From contig NZ_MJAT01000004.1 of the NCBI RefSeq assembly GCF_001742305.1, forward strand, positions 38,349 through 102,348: a stretch of 64,000 nt of DNA. Direction: 5' to 3'. Numbering within the stretch: position 1 is the stretch's first letter; each line of letters opens with the position of its first letter. The notes under the pieces were generated by a model. It was not told where the DNA came from, made no database searches, and was given only the letters and a program-made list of their open reading frames with translations. Positions 28,299-38,200 of the stretch are shown one piece after another. This DNA comes from Desulfuribacillus stibiiarsenatis (GTDB taxonomy: Bacteria > Bacillota > Bacilli > Desulfuribacillales > Desulfuribacillaceae). A program made the translations under genes and the position numbers.

Positions 28299-28802
28299 AT
28301 GAGGGTGAAGAATAAAATTGGGAAGCTATTAATAGGGACAGCATTAGTGTCTAGTATGTTATTTGGGTGTGAAGTCGAGCCGGATAAAGCAATTGTGGTA
28401 ACAACCCCAGGTAGTGAAACTAATCAAGAACACCAAAAGCCAGTGGTCGGGATCGTTGCAGGGGAATTAGAAAGTGATGCGACGATTTCTATAGGACAAG
28501 ATGGAATTGTTCGCGTTGTGTATGCATTGAAAAATCAGACGGAACAAGAAATGGAGCTTGTGTTTCCAAGTGGATTAAAAGCAGATTACATAGTATATGA
28601 TGAAACTGGGAAACAAGTAAAGCAATTCTCGGAAGATAAGATGTTTACCATGGCCATTGAAACAATGATCTTAAAGCAAGGGGAAGATTTAGTTTATACT
28701 TTTGAGATTGAGGGTCTAGGTAAAGGAAAATATACAATTAAACTGTTTTTAAATGTTGCAGATACTCCTGCTGAAATTGTAAAAGAATTTACGATTGAAT
28801 AG
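28299..28802 (+). CDS. Lipoprotein with BsuPI-like domain
   Basis: 167 aa from ATG 28299 (AAGGAG 8-9 bp upstream; a GTG at 28290 would abut it). Lipobox SMLFGC. From about residue 55 a single Ig-like fold, VRVVYALKNQTEQEMELVFPSG ... YIVYDETGKQV...GEDLVYTFEIEGLGKGKYTIKLFL, matches the BsuPI (intracellular proteinase inhibitor) domain. Function as an exported protein unknown. Confidence 0.78.
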   Translation: MRVKNKIGKLLIGTALVSSMLFGCEVEPDKAIVVTTPGSETNQEHQKPVVGIVAGELESDATISIGQDGIVRVVYALKNQTEQEMELVFPSGLKADYIVYDETGKQVKQFSEDKMFTMAIETMILKQGEDLVYTFEIEGLGKGKYTIKLFLNVADTPAEIVKEFTIE

Positions 28803-28906
28803 CTTTTACAATTTCACATATTTCTAAGACAATTGCACGAGAATTCCTGGATATTCTATATGTGTACCAATCACACACATAGTAAGAATATGAAAGGAGC
28901 TTGTAA

Positions 28907-29524
28907 ATGAACAAAAAGAAGATACTTACAGCTACACTAGCATTATCACTTGCGTTACCAGTAGCAGCATTTGCTGCAGAGCCTGCTAGCATTCATGAGA
29001 AACTAAAGGAATTTGGAAAGAATCGTATTGGAGCGGTAGCGAAGATTGCAAGTGGAGAAATCGTGCCAGGTGAAATGAAGGGAAGAGGTTTCGGAAAAGT
29101 CCCGTTTGACGCAAGCCAGCTTACGGAAGAACAAAAAGCTGAGATGAAAGCAAAGATGGAAGAAAGAAGAGCAGATATGGAAGCAAAGCGTGCTGAAATT
29201 GAAGCGAAGATTGCAAGTGGAGAAATCGTACCAGGTGAAATGAAGGGAAGAGGTTTCGGAAAAGTCCCGTTTGACGCAAGCCAGCTAACAGAAGAACAAA
29301 AGGCTGAGATGAAAGTAAAGATGGAAGAAAGAAGAGCAAACATGGAAGCGAAGCGTGCAGAAATTGAAGCGAAGATTGCGAGCGGAGAGCTTGACCCTAA
29401 GGATTTGCCAATGGGTAAAGGCAAAGGTGGAAAAGGTCCATATCGTGATCAATTTGCACCTAAGAGAAACACGACAGAATCAAGCACAGAGGCAGTTCAA
29501 ACCTCTGTTGCAGATACAATGTAA
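28907..29524 (+). CDS. Secreted repeat protein with Spy/CpxP-like LTEEQ motifs (DUF2680-like)
   Basis: 205 aa. Signal peptide with AFAAEP cleavage region (about residue 25). Two nearly identical 55-residue repeats start KIASGEIVPGEMKGRGFGKV and continue with FDASQLTEEQKAEMK and a charged helix; a third repeat is only begun (KIASGELDPKDLP). The helix pattern with LTEEQ resembles DUF2680 proteins and, more distantly, the Spy/CpxP periplasmic chaperones. It sits 113 bp before a response-regulator/kinase pair, like cpxP beside cpxRA. The tail is Gly/Lys- then Ser/Thr-rich. Confidence 0.75.
   Translation: MNKKKILTATLALSLALPVAAFAAEPASIHEKLKEFGKNRIGAVAKIASGEIVPGEMKGRGFGKVPFDASQLTEEQKAEMKAKMEERRADMEAKRAEIEAKIASGEIVPGEMKGRGFGKVPFDASQLTEEQKAEMKVKMEERRANMEAKRAEIEAKIASGELDPKDLPMGKGKGGKGPYRDQFAPKRNTTESSTEAVQTSVADTM
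29039..29392 (+). repeat. 165-bp in-frame tandem repeat, two units plus part of a third
   Basis: Units at 29039-29203 and 29204-29368 are nearly identical at DNA level (long stretches such as the one around 29220-29290 match exactly); a third begins at 29369. This is a recent duplication inside the secreted protein gene. Confidence 0.85.
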
Positions 29525-29555
29525 GCTTATAAATTGGTATAATATAGATGATAGA

Positions 29556-29586
29556 TTAGGACGTGGTGGCTGCCCGTCCTTTTCTA
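29556..29586 (+). terminator. Intrinsic terminator after the repeat protein
   Basis: AGGACG and CGTCCT close a GC-rich hairpin followed by TTTTCT. A TATAAT at about 29539 just before it may be a -10 box. Confidence 0.65.
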
Positions 29587-29637
29587 TTACGAGGATTTGG
29601 TTAGGATTTTAGAGAATATTGGAGTAGAGGTGAGCAT

Positions 29638-30315
29638 ATGAGCTATAGATTATATTTGGTAGAAGATGAACATAACTTGAATCAAGTGTTAACCACCTAT
29701 CTACAAAAAGAGGGATGGGACGTCACTTCGTTCTATAACGGGGAAACTGCTCGTAAAGCAATTGGGAGCCAACCCCATTTGTGGATTCTAGACATTATGC
29801 TCCCGGACATAGATGGTTACCAGTTGATTCGAGAGATTAAAGCCAATTCGCCAAAAGTTCCAGTTATATTCATTTCTGCTAGAGACGCCGATATTGATCG
29901 CGTCATTGGCTTAGAGCTTGGCAGTGATGATTATTTGGCAAAGCCCTTTTTGCCCCGTGAGTTAGTAATTCGCAGCAGAAAGCTTTTAGAGAGGATTTAT
30001 GCTGTCACTGAAGACGGTGTTAAGAATACAACATTAATATTGGGAGAATATGTTATAGATGAGAATCGAAGAATGGTCACATTGGGAAATGTGGTCATTG
30101 ATTTAACCTCAAAGGAGTTTAATCTACTGTTATACCTAATGAAAAATCAAGGGCTAGCCCTATCCCGTAATCAAGTAATTTTCCATGTGTGGGGAGAGGA
30201 TTATTTCGGTACTGATCGAGTTGTTGATGATCTTGTAAGAAGACTACGAAAGAAAATGCCGGAACTAAAGGTTGAGACCTTATATGGATACGGGTATCGT
30301 ATGGTGAATCTATGA
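29638..30315 (+). CDS. OmpR/PhoB-family response regulator
   Basis: 225 aa. Receiver domain: YLVEDEHNLNQV (acid pair), phospho-acceptor Asp in LWILDIMLPDIDG (about residue 53), and the Lys in YLAKPFLPREL. A C-terminal winged helix contains LTSKEFNLLLYLMKNQG and VDDLVRRLRKKM. GAGGTGA precedes the ATG. Its stop overlaps the kinase start by 4 bp. Likely regulator of the adjacent Spy-like gene (inference). Confidence 0.95.
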   Translation: MSYRLYLVEDEHNLNQVLTTYLQKEGWDVTSFYNGETARKAIGSQPHLWILDIMLPDIDGYQLIREIKANSPKVPVIFISARDADIDRVIGLELGSDDYLAKPFLPRELVIRSRKLLERIYAVTEDGVKNTTLILGEYVIDENRRMVTLGNVVIDLTSKEFNLLLYLMKNQGLALSRNQVIFHVWGEDYFGTDRVVDDLVRRLRKKMPELKVETLYGYGYRMVNL

Positions 30316-31706
30316 GTAAAAGATCACTTAAAAACCTCCCACTTTTTATGCAAATATGGCTTGTATTTGCCGCGATTACCTTAGGAATTACTGTGTTACT
30401 GGCTGTGCTTTTTCCGTGGACGCTAAGAGATTTCTTTACAAAAGAAATATATGCGACAATTGAAAGTGCACAACAGGGGCTGCTAAATAACAACCAACCA
30501 AGAGAATTTGATGAGAATAACTTTGGCGACCGCAGGCAACTACATCCTCCATCCGACCGGGGTATGCAAATGCAAAATATGCGAACAGTAAATCATGTCA
30601 TTTTGTTTGATCAAGAAAGGTTTATTGGGCCAAGTAGATTACCGAGGGACTTCGTCAATACATTACGCGAACAAGCAACGGCACAGCAACAAGATAGCCA
30701 GAGATATTCTGCCTTTGTAGAGGAGAAAAAGGTGTTTTACGTCATCCAGAAAGCTCAAGTTTTAGAGCATCCTATAACGATTGTTTCTTTTCTGTGGGAT
30801 ACGTACCGAGATGATTTAGTAGCGACATTGTTCAATCGTTTATTGCTGATTATGGCGGTCGTTTTTTTGTTAAGCTGGATTCCGGCTTTTTTACTAGCTA
30901 GATATTTGTCAAAACCGCTCACAACACTTGGCAACCATGTAACGAGGCTAGCGAATCGAGAGTGGCATACGCCGATTCAATTAGATCGAAAAGATGAATT
31001 CGGGAACTTAGGGGAATCCATTGAACAATTACGCAATCAAATTATCAAGCAGGATGATGCGCAACAAACGCTCCTGCAGCACGCTTCCCACGAGCTAAAG
31101 ACACCAGTGATGGTAATTCGTAGCTACGCCCAATCCATACAAGATGGAATATATCCAAAGGGGAACCTGTCCAGTACAGTGCAAGTGATTGAAGAAGAGG
31201 CAGAACGATTGGAAAAACAAATCCGCGATTTACTGTATATTACGAAACTTGACTACTTAGCCACAAGGGAGACCGACTATAAGAGCTTTAATCTTAAAGA
31301 ATTAATACAAGAGGTCGCAGACCGTCTGCGTTGGCAGAGAACGGAGGTAGAGTGGGAACTTACATTGGATGATGCACATATTGTAGGGGACTTAGAGCAA
31401 TGGCGCGTTGCCATTGAGAACCTACTGGACAATCAGGCGCGTTATGCGGAAAAGCAAATCAAGGTTACATTAAATAAATCAGCAAACGAACGATGTGTTG
31501 ATGTGCGGATTTGGAACGATGGATTGCCTATCGAAGATGCAGTGATGAAAAGGTTATTTCATCAGTTTAGCAAAGGCTATAAAGGCGAATTCGGGTTAGG
31601 TCTTGCCATTACACAAAGGATTATCAACTTACACAACGCTTCGATACATGCAGAGAATGAGAAAGATGGCGTAGCGTTTTATATTTCGATTACTAGGGCT
31701 CAATAA
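30312..31706 (+). CDS. Sensor histidine kinase
   Basis: 464 aa. Membrane segments at about residues 13-36 and 175-197 flank a roughly 135-residue extracellular sensor region with no known fold. A HAMP-like linker (LSKPLTTLGNHVTRLANREW) precedes the phospho-acceptor HASHELKTPVMVI (His about residue 260). N box ENLLDNQARYA and G box GEFGLGLAITQRII complete the kinase. The start overlaps the response regulator (ATGA), so the two are translationally coupled. Confidence 0.94.
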   Translation: MSKRSLKNLPLFMQIWLVFAAITLGITVLLAVLFPWTLRDFFTKEIYATIESAQQGLLNNNQPREFDENNFGDRRQLHPPSDRGMQMQNMRTVNHVILFDQERFIGPSRLPRDFVNTLREQATAQQQDSQRYSAFVEEKKVFYVIQKAQVLEHPITIVSFLWDTYRDDLVATLFNRLLLIMAVVFLLSWIPAFLLARYLSKPLTTLGNHVTRLANREWHTPIQLDRKDEFGNLGESIEQLRNQIIKQDDAQQTLLQHASHELKTPVMVIRSYAQSIQDGIYPKGNLSSTVQVIEEEAERLEKQIRDLLYITKLDYLATRETDYKSFNLKELIQEVADRLRWQRTEVEWELTLDDAHIVGDLEQWRVAIENLLDNQARYAEKQIKVTLNKSANERCVDVRIWNDGLPIEDAVMKRLFHQFSKGYKGEFGLGLAITQRIINLHNASIHAENEKDGVAFYISITRAQ

Positions 31707-31724
31707 GGGTCCTATTTTTCATCA

Positions 31725-31815
31725 CCAGAATTTATAAATATTCTGATTATAAGTAACGGCAACTTGGCACATACCTGCGTATTTAAGGACTTGGTATATG
31801 CCAAGTTTTCTTTAT
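31725..31815 (-). repeat. Hairpin repeat unit, copy E1
   Basis: Starts CAGAATTTATAAAT and ends CCAAGTTTTCTTTAT. The core AACTTGGCACATACC pairs with GGTATATGCCAAGTT (14 of 15). Read on plus, the hairpin is followed by TTTTCTTT, so it can act as the terminator of the kinase gene. It is an inverted relative of copies A and B. Confidence 0.7.
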
Positions 31816-31820
31816 ACTAT

Positions 31821-31908
31821 CAGAATTTATAAATTTAATGTTGATAGTATAAGTGCAACTAAGGCATTCTCTCGCCAAAAGGCTTGGCGAATGCCAAGTT
31901 TTCTTTAT
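31821..31908 (-). repeat. Hairpin repeat unit, copy E2
   Basis: Contains ATAAGTGCAACTA (reverse complement of the copy A/B right end) and ends AAGTTTTCTTTAT (reverse complement of their left end). The core GGCATTC...CGCCAA pairs with TTGGCGAATGCC. It lies in tandem with E1. The rest of the 490-bp gap up to 32197 is AT-rich and presumably holds the toxin gene's promoter. Confidence 0.72.
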
Positions 31909-32196
31909 GTTGCGGGGGATGCTATATTGCATATATTGCTTCATCAAGACTTCATAATGTCATAATTTGTAGAAATTTATCGGAAAATTGTGGAATAAAT
32001 ATTTTGAAAATTGCAGGAATTTGTACTTAGGTGTCGAATTATAATTAAAACCAATAAATGGGTAATAACCCAACAAAATCCGAAAAAGGCAAACTACGTT
32101 GTTAAACATTATCCATTATTAAACAGGTATTTTTTTATTAGAATCATTAAAATATTATAGAAATAATTACACATCATTTAAGGAGGCTTTCAAAAA

Positions 32197-35100
32197 ATGA
32201 ATAAAAGGGTGAAAAAATTACTAGTATCTTTATTAATTTTGACAATGCTAGTGGGAACTTTCCTGCCAGTAGTTGAAGCTACTCCATTAAAACAACTTGA
32301 TACACTAAACAGCAATGACATAAATGAAGAGACAGAAATTATAGCAAAAGAACAAGAAATGACAATATCCGAGCGATATGTCAATATATTACCGGAATCA
32401 GCTATCAACCGCTTGGAAATGGCAGAGAGGGTCTTACAAGAAAATGAAAGTCGAATAAAAGAGATAACAAAATCCCGTGAAGATGCGGAAAAGACTAGAC
32501 AAGAAGTTCTTAAACAAGATCGAAAAAAAGCAGATAAATATCTTGAAGAAACATATGCCTTATTGGATAAAATGGAACTCTTGAATGAATCACGAAAGAC
32601 TCGACATAAGCGTCAATTGGAAAGTTTTATGACGATGGGTGAAAATTTATTTATCGCGTCTTTTAGTGGGACAGGTACTGCAGAAGACCCTTATCTCATA
32701 ACTACTCCAGAGGAATTTAATGCTATACGCGGGGGGATTGAAGGGTATCCTGACTGGGATCTAACCAAACATTATAAACTAATGAATGATATTGATCTAT
32801 CAGCATATAGTAGCGGGGAAGGTTGGATTCCTGTTGGGAATTTTACCGATCCGATTACTGGAGATTTTGATGGATATGATTCGTTTACCGGGAGTTTGGA
32901 TGGAAATGGATTTACTATAACTAATTTGAAAATTAATCGACCAGAGAATGGTGTGTTTATAGGTCTTTTTGGTTCAATCGGTCCGGAGGCTACGATAAAG
33001 AATGTTCATTTAGATGATGTACAGATAGAAGGTGATACATTTAGCGGTTCAATAGCAGGGTGGAACGAAGGGTCTGTTGTTAATTGCTCAGCTTCAGGTT
33101 TGATAAAAGGAAAGGTTTTTGTTGCAGGGTTAGTTGGTGTTAATATAAATGGTGAAATAATAGATTCAAGTGTATCGGCAGTTCTTCTTGGGGATTATGC
33201 TGTAGGTGGGTTAATAGGAGAAAGCATTAATGGAATTATTAGAAATTCCCATGCTATATCTGTAAAAATAGAAGGATTAGATAGAGCACCGTCACATGTA
33301 GGTGGATTAGTTGGTGTTAATAATAATGGTGAAATAATAGATTCAAGTGTATCGGCAGTTCTTCTTGGGGATTATGCTGTAGGTGGGTTAATAGGAGAAA
33401 GCAGTGATGGAATTATTAGGAATTCCCATGCTATATCTGTAAATATAGATGGATTAGATAGAGCACCGTCACATGTAGGTGGATTAGTTGGTAGAAATAT
33501 AAGGGGAGTTATTAATGAATCGACAGCATCAGGTTTAATAAAAGGATATTATCTTGTGGGTGGGTTAGTTGGAGAAAATAATTATGGGACTATAAGTAAT
33601 TCCCATGCTTTATCAGTAGAAGTAGTAGGAATTGATGTTGATAAAAATGTTTTTGACAATTCATTTAACGTAGGAGGTCTAATAGGGGGTAATGATTTTG
33701 GAACTATCAACGAATCTACAGCTTCAGGAACAGTAAAAGGAAACTATCTTGTTGGAGGATTAGTTGGGCGAAGTTATAATGGAACAATTACGAATTCCCA
33801 CGCTTATATGATGCTAGTTGAAGGGATAGATGAATCATCATATTTGATAGGTGGTTTAGTTGGCGCTAACGTTGGGGAAATAAATGATTGCACAGTAGAG
33901 GCTGATATTATCAAAGGGAATTACCTTATAGGTGGTTTAGTTGGCTCTCAAGGCAATAAAGAGATAAATAATTCCCATGCTAAGGTATTACAAATAGAGG
34001 GTATTGGTGAATCATCATATTTGATAGGTGGTTTAGTTGGCGCTAACGATGGGGAAATAAATGATTGCACAGTAGAGTCTGAGATTATCAAAGGGAATTA
34101 CCTTATAGGTGGTCTAACCGGATATAACATGGGAACTATCGGGAATTCTTTTGCAAATGCAACGAAAATAGAAGGTGTAGATGAAGAGTCCTTTGCTATT
34201 AGTGGTTTAGTTGGCTATAATTTCGGAGCTATTAGTTTATCATACGCTTTCACTGAGCAAATCATTATCAATGATGGCTCCTTTGAGACAATCGGACGAA
34301 TTGCCGGTATTAATTATGGAATATTGACAACCAACTACGCAAATTCGCAAATGTCCTTAAGCACACAAGACGGAGATTATGTTCCGGGTCCTGACTTGTA
34401 TGGGAAAGACGGGGCAGATATTGATATAGAAGAGTATAATAAAATGTTCCTCAGCTTTTCTTTTAATGAACAGCTAGTACCTGCTTGGCTGGATTTCATA
34501 GATAAAACAATTTATGTTCCGGTTGAAGCAGGAACGGATATTACCAATCTGATTGCGAATTTCACGCTATCTGATAATGCCATAGCAACCGTAGCTGGAG
34601 TTATACAGGAAAGCGGAATAACACCCAATGACTATACCCAACCGTTAGTATACACTATCACTGCAGAAGATGACACAAGTAGTATATGGACAGTCCGAGT
34701 AGAAACAGAGACAGAATATGTCCACAAATTTCTATCAACTTTAGGTCAAGCAATTCAATGCACTTTTTTCGGCGATCCAGTTAACATATCCACAGGTAAC
34801 TTCATTGATAATGTAAGCGACATTGTTATTCCAACCAGAGGAATTCCGTTGGAGTTTAAGCGCTCCTATAACTCCCGAGATGATTATACGGGTTTCATTG
34901 GTAAAGGGTGGCAGCATAATTACGAGGCCGACTTGACAATCAATCAAGACAATTCAGTATCATTACGATACCCTGATGGTAGAATCGCCTTGTATGAGTA
35001 TGCTAATGGTAGTTATATACGTCCGACAGGAGTTTTTGAGACACTACAAAGAAATCCAGATAATACGTTCACCCTTACATTTAAAGATCAGTCGAAATAT

Positions 35101-35217
35101 CGTTTCGATGCCACAGGAAGGCTATCGCAAATTGCCGATAAGAATAATAATGTAAATGCTTTGTCATATAACGGCTCATTGTTAGCAAATTATCCGACCC
35201 TGCCGGGCGATCGCTAG
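32197..35217 (+). CDS. WapA/Rhs-type polymorphic toxin, N-terminal part (gene split by frameshift)
   Basis: 1006 codons. Signal peptide (residues about 1-29), then a charged helical region (about 40-150). A roughly 500-residue array of about 13 GLUG motifs follows (GGLVGxNxGxIxNS pattern, about residues 250-705), then a small beta-sandwich (about 755-830). The Rhs entry domain begins at GDPVNISTGNFIDNVSDIVI, with LEFKRSYNSRDDYTGFIGKG. It stops at a TAG after PTLPGDR, where a one-base shift restores the YD-repeat frame that runs to 38906. AAGGAGG precedes the ATG. Intact, the gene would encode about 2,235 residues of a secreted contact-dependent toxin. Confidence 0.85.
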   Translation: MNKRVKKLLVSLLILTMLVGTFLPVVEATPLKQLDTLNSNDINEETEIIAKEQEMTISERYVNILPESAINRLEMAERVLQENESRIKEITKSREDAEKTRQEVLKQDRKKADKYLEETYALLDKMELLNESRKTRHKRQLESFMTMGENLFIASFSGTGTAEDPYLITTPEEFNAIRGGIEGYPDWDLTKHYKLMNDIDLSAYSSGEGWIPVGNFTDPITGDFDGYDSFTGSLDGNGFTITNLKINRPENGVFIGLFGSIGPEATIKNVHLDDVQIEGDTFSGSIAGWNEGSVVNCSASGLIKGKVFVAGLVGVNINGEIIDSSVSAVLLGDYAVGGLIGESINGIIRNSHAISVKIEGLDRAPSHVGGLVGVNNNGEIIDSSVSAVLLGDYAVGGLIGESSDGIIRNSHAISVNIDGLDRAPSHVGGLVGRNIRGVINESTASGLIKGYYLVGGLVGENNYGTISNSHALSVEVVGIDVDKNVFDNSFNVGGLIGGNDFGTINESTASGTVKGNYLVGGLVGRSYNGTITNSHAYMMLVEGIDESSYLIGGLVGANVGEINDCTVEADIIKGNYLIGGLVGSQGNKEINNSHAKVLQIEGIGESSYLIGGLVGANDGEINDCTVESEIIKGNYLIGGLTGYNMGTIGNSFANATKIEGVDEESFAISGLVGYNFGAISLSYAFTEQIIINDGSFETIGRIAGINYGILTTNYANSQMSLSTQDGDYVPGPDLYGKDGADIDIEEYNKMFLSFSFNEQLVPAWLDFIDKTIYVPVEAGTDITNLIANFTLSDNAIATVAGVIQESGITPNDYTQPLVYTITAEDDTSSIWTVRVETETEYVHKFLSTLGQAIQCTFFGDPVNISTGNFIDNVSDIVIPTRGIPLEFKRSYNSRDDYTGFIGKGWQHNYEADLTINQDNSVSLRYPDGRIALYEYANGSYIRPTGVFETLQRNPDNTFTLTFKDQSKYRFDATGRLSQIADKNNNVNALSYNGSLLANYPTLPGDR
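33130..33483 (+). repeat. 177-bp near-perfect direct repeat in GLUG region (pair 1)
   Basis: Units 33130-33306 and 33307-33483 differ by only a handful of bases; each encodes 59 residues (two GLUG motifs). Confidence 0.85.
33832..34130 (+). repeat. 177-bp-spaced direct repeat in GLUG region (pair 2)
   Basis: A segment starting GAATCATCATATTTGATAGG at 33832 recurs at 34009, again offset by 177 bp, with few differences over about 115 bp. Confidence 0.75.
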
Positions 35218-38200
35218 AGTTTTCATATGATAATAACAACCGTCTGATTGAAATAACTGATCCTATAGGGAGAACCATCGGCTTCACATATGATCAAAAT
35301 GGGAATCTGATAACAGCTACAGGAGTTAATGGTGGAATCACGACATATACCTATGACATTCATGGGTTAACATCTGTTGTCAATCCCGAAGGAAACCTAG
35401 TTATCGAAAATTTCTACGACACAGAAGCCCGTGTTATTGAGCAATTAGACGCACGGGGAAATAAAACGTTGTACTCCTATTATCCGGAAAGCAGGCAAAC
35501 AGTTGTTACAGATGAGCGCGGCAATCAAGTAAGATTCTTTTATGATGAGTATTACCGTATCACTAGAACTGACTATCCGAATTACTATCATAGCTATACA
35601 GCATACGACCTTAATCATAATGTCATTAGCCAAACGGACAAGAATAAAAACACAACCTATTATACCTATGACAGCATGGGGAATATGCTTACCAAGACAG
35701 ACCCTGGTCCACTTGGATATACAACAACAGTTGTTTATAATGTGTTAAACAATCCTGTGCATGTCACTGATCAGGCAGGGAACCCTACAACATACGCATA
35801 TGATCAAAATGGGAACATGCTCAGCATGTCCAGACAAATTGGTTCTGGCACAGCTAATATGGCCTTTGTCTATAATCAGTTCGGACAAGTTGTAGAAACC
35901 ACTGATCCAAACAGCAAGACAACATACTTTAACTATGATCAGTATGGATATCTGAGTTCAGTTACCAATTCATTAGGATATATAAATACCAGTACCTACG
36001 ATACAGTGGGTAGAAAATTGACGGAAACCGATTCGCGTGGTAACGTGCCTGATGCTGACCCAGCAGCATACACATGGTCTTATACCTATGATTCCGTTGG
36101 TAACGTATTAACAGTTACTGATCCCATTGGTAATGTCATAAGCAACACATATGATTTGAATAACAATCTGATTAGTACAATCGATGCCAGAGGAAATACC
36201 ACAATCTATACCTATGATGAAAATAACAATCGTATATCGGTAACTGATTCCCTCAACAATACAACAAGTTATACCTATGATGCTGCAGGGAATCGAGATT
36301 CCGTGACAAACGCTAACGGACATACATCGACATTTGAGTACGACAACCTAAATCGACTGGTTACAAACACTGACCCTATGGGCGAGTCAGAAATATATAC
36401 CCTAGATGGGAACGGAAACATAATCGCACGTACTGATCGGAACGGGAATGTAACCAATTTTCAATTTGATGCTTTGAACCGCATAGTGCAAATTATTGAC
36501 GCCAACGAAGGAAGCACAGCATTTATATATGATCCACTTGGCAACAAAATCAGTGAAACAGATACTAAGGGTAACATCACGAACTATACGTATAATCAGG
36601 CATCACAAATTACCAGCGTTACTGATCCACTTGGCAATACAACAGCCTATAGCTATGATCTTGCTGGGAATCTGCTCACTACAACAAATGCCATGGGAGC
36701 GATTATTACCTACGACTATGATGATGTCAATCAGCCGATTACAATTATAGATCCTTTAGGAAGTATCAGCGCCATTGAATATGACAGTGTAGGCAATACA
36801 GTCAATCGAATTGATGGTAACGGTGTGAGTACTCTCTATGAATATAATGCTCTCAACCAAATAATTTCCGTAACCAATGCACTAGGGCATATCACCAACT
36901 ATACCTATGATGAAAATAGCAATTTAACGGCAACCACAGATGCCAATGGCAATAGCACAATATACAGCTATGATGCGTTAAACAGATTGATCAGCGAAAC
37001 CGATCCCCTTGGACATATGATTGTAAGAGAATATGACCATATGGGCAATCAAAAGAAAGTAATCAAACCAGATGGAACAATAATAAATTATAACTACGAT
37101 CAGAACAATCGATTAGCTTCAATAGCATACCCAGATAACAATCAAACAACATACACCTATGACAAAGTAGGGAATCGGACATCAATGGTAGATGCTAATG
37201 GCACCACAAGCTACACCTATGATGGATTAAACCATCTGTTATCCGCGACCAATACAGACACCATAGCCTACGAATACGACTTGAACAGTAACATCCAAAA
37301 GATCATCTATCCTGACGGCACCGAAGTAAGTTATACCTACAACGGATTAAACCAACCAATAACCGTTACAGAAAACATGGACACTACCCAAATCACCTAT
37401 GATCAGACAGGCAATCGAATCAGTGAAATCCTACCAAACGGAACTAACATAACCTACAGCTATGATCTAGGTGGACGACTTACAGCCGTTGAGCACATAT
37501 ATAATAACGAAACCATAGCAGGAAGCATATACACCCTTGATAACATAGGAAATCGTCTTACAGTAACCGATCAGAATGTAGATACAACCAATTACACCTA
37601 TGATGAACTATATCAATTAATCAAGGTAGAATATCCAGATGGGCAAATAGAAGAATACACCTACGACCCAGTCGGCAACAGAACCCACAAAAACAATACA
37701 ACATACCAGTATAATCAAGCAAATCGTCTAATCCAAGTGGATGAAATCACATATCAGAATGATGCAAACGGAAACCTAATATCCATCGGAGAATCCGTCT
37801 ACTATCAGTATGACTATGAAAATCGTCTCGTAACCTATACCGACACAAACAGCACTACCCAGTACAGCTATGATGGAGACGGCAACCGAACCAAACAAAC
37901 CGTAACCGATGCCATATACACCAAAGAATATACATACATATACGATATCACAAAAGGAAACCCATCCCTGCTTGTAGAAACAGATAATACTGGAAGCCAT
38001 AACAACTACACCTATGCAGGACGCGTACTCAGTCGTTACGGACCAGAAGGACAGATTTATTACCATCAAGACGGACTAGGAAGCATCGTACTGATTACAG
38101 ACGAAACAAGCCAACCGTTAAACCAATACGAATATGACGCCTTTGGAAGCACAAGAACCGTCACTGAAAGCGTATACAATCCAGTCATGTTCACAGGAGA

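Noticed and set aside
28993..29424. Minus-strand ORF of 143 codons under the repeat protein
   Set aside because: Low-complexity antisense of the 165-bp repeats; the plus strand has a signal peptide and ribosome site.
35184..35217. Programmed -1 frameshifting at the Rhs junction
   Set aside because: No X XXY YYZ slippery heptamer with a suitable downstream structure is evident at the junction, so a mutation or sequence error is simpler.
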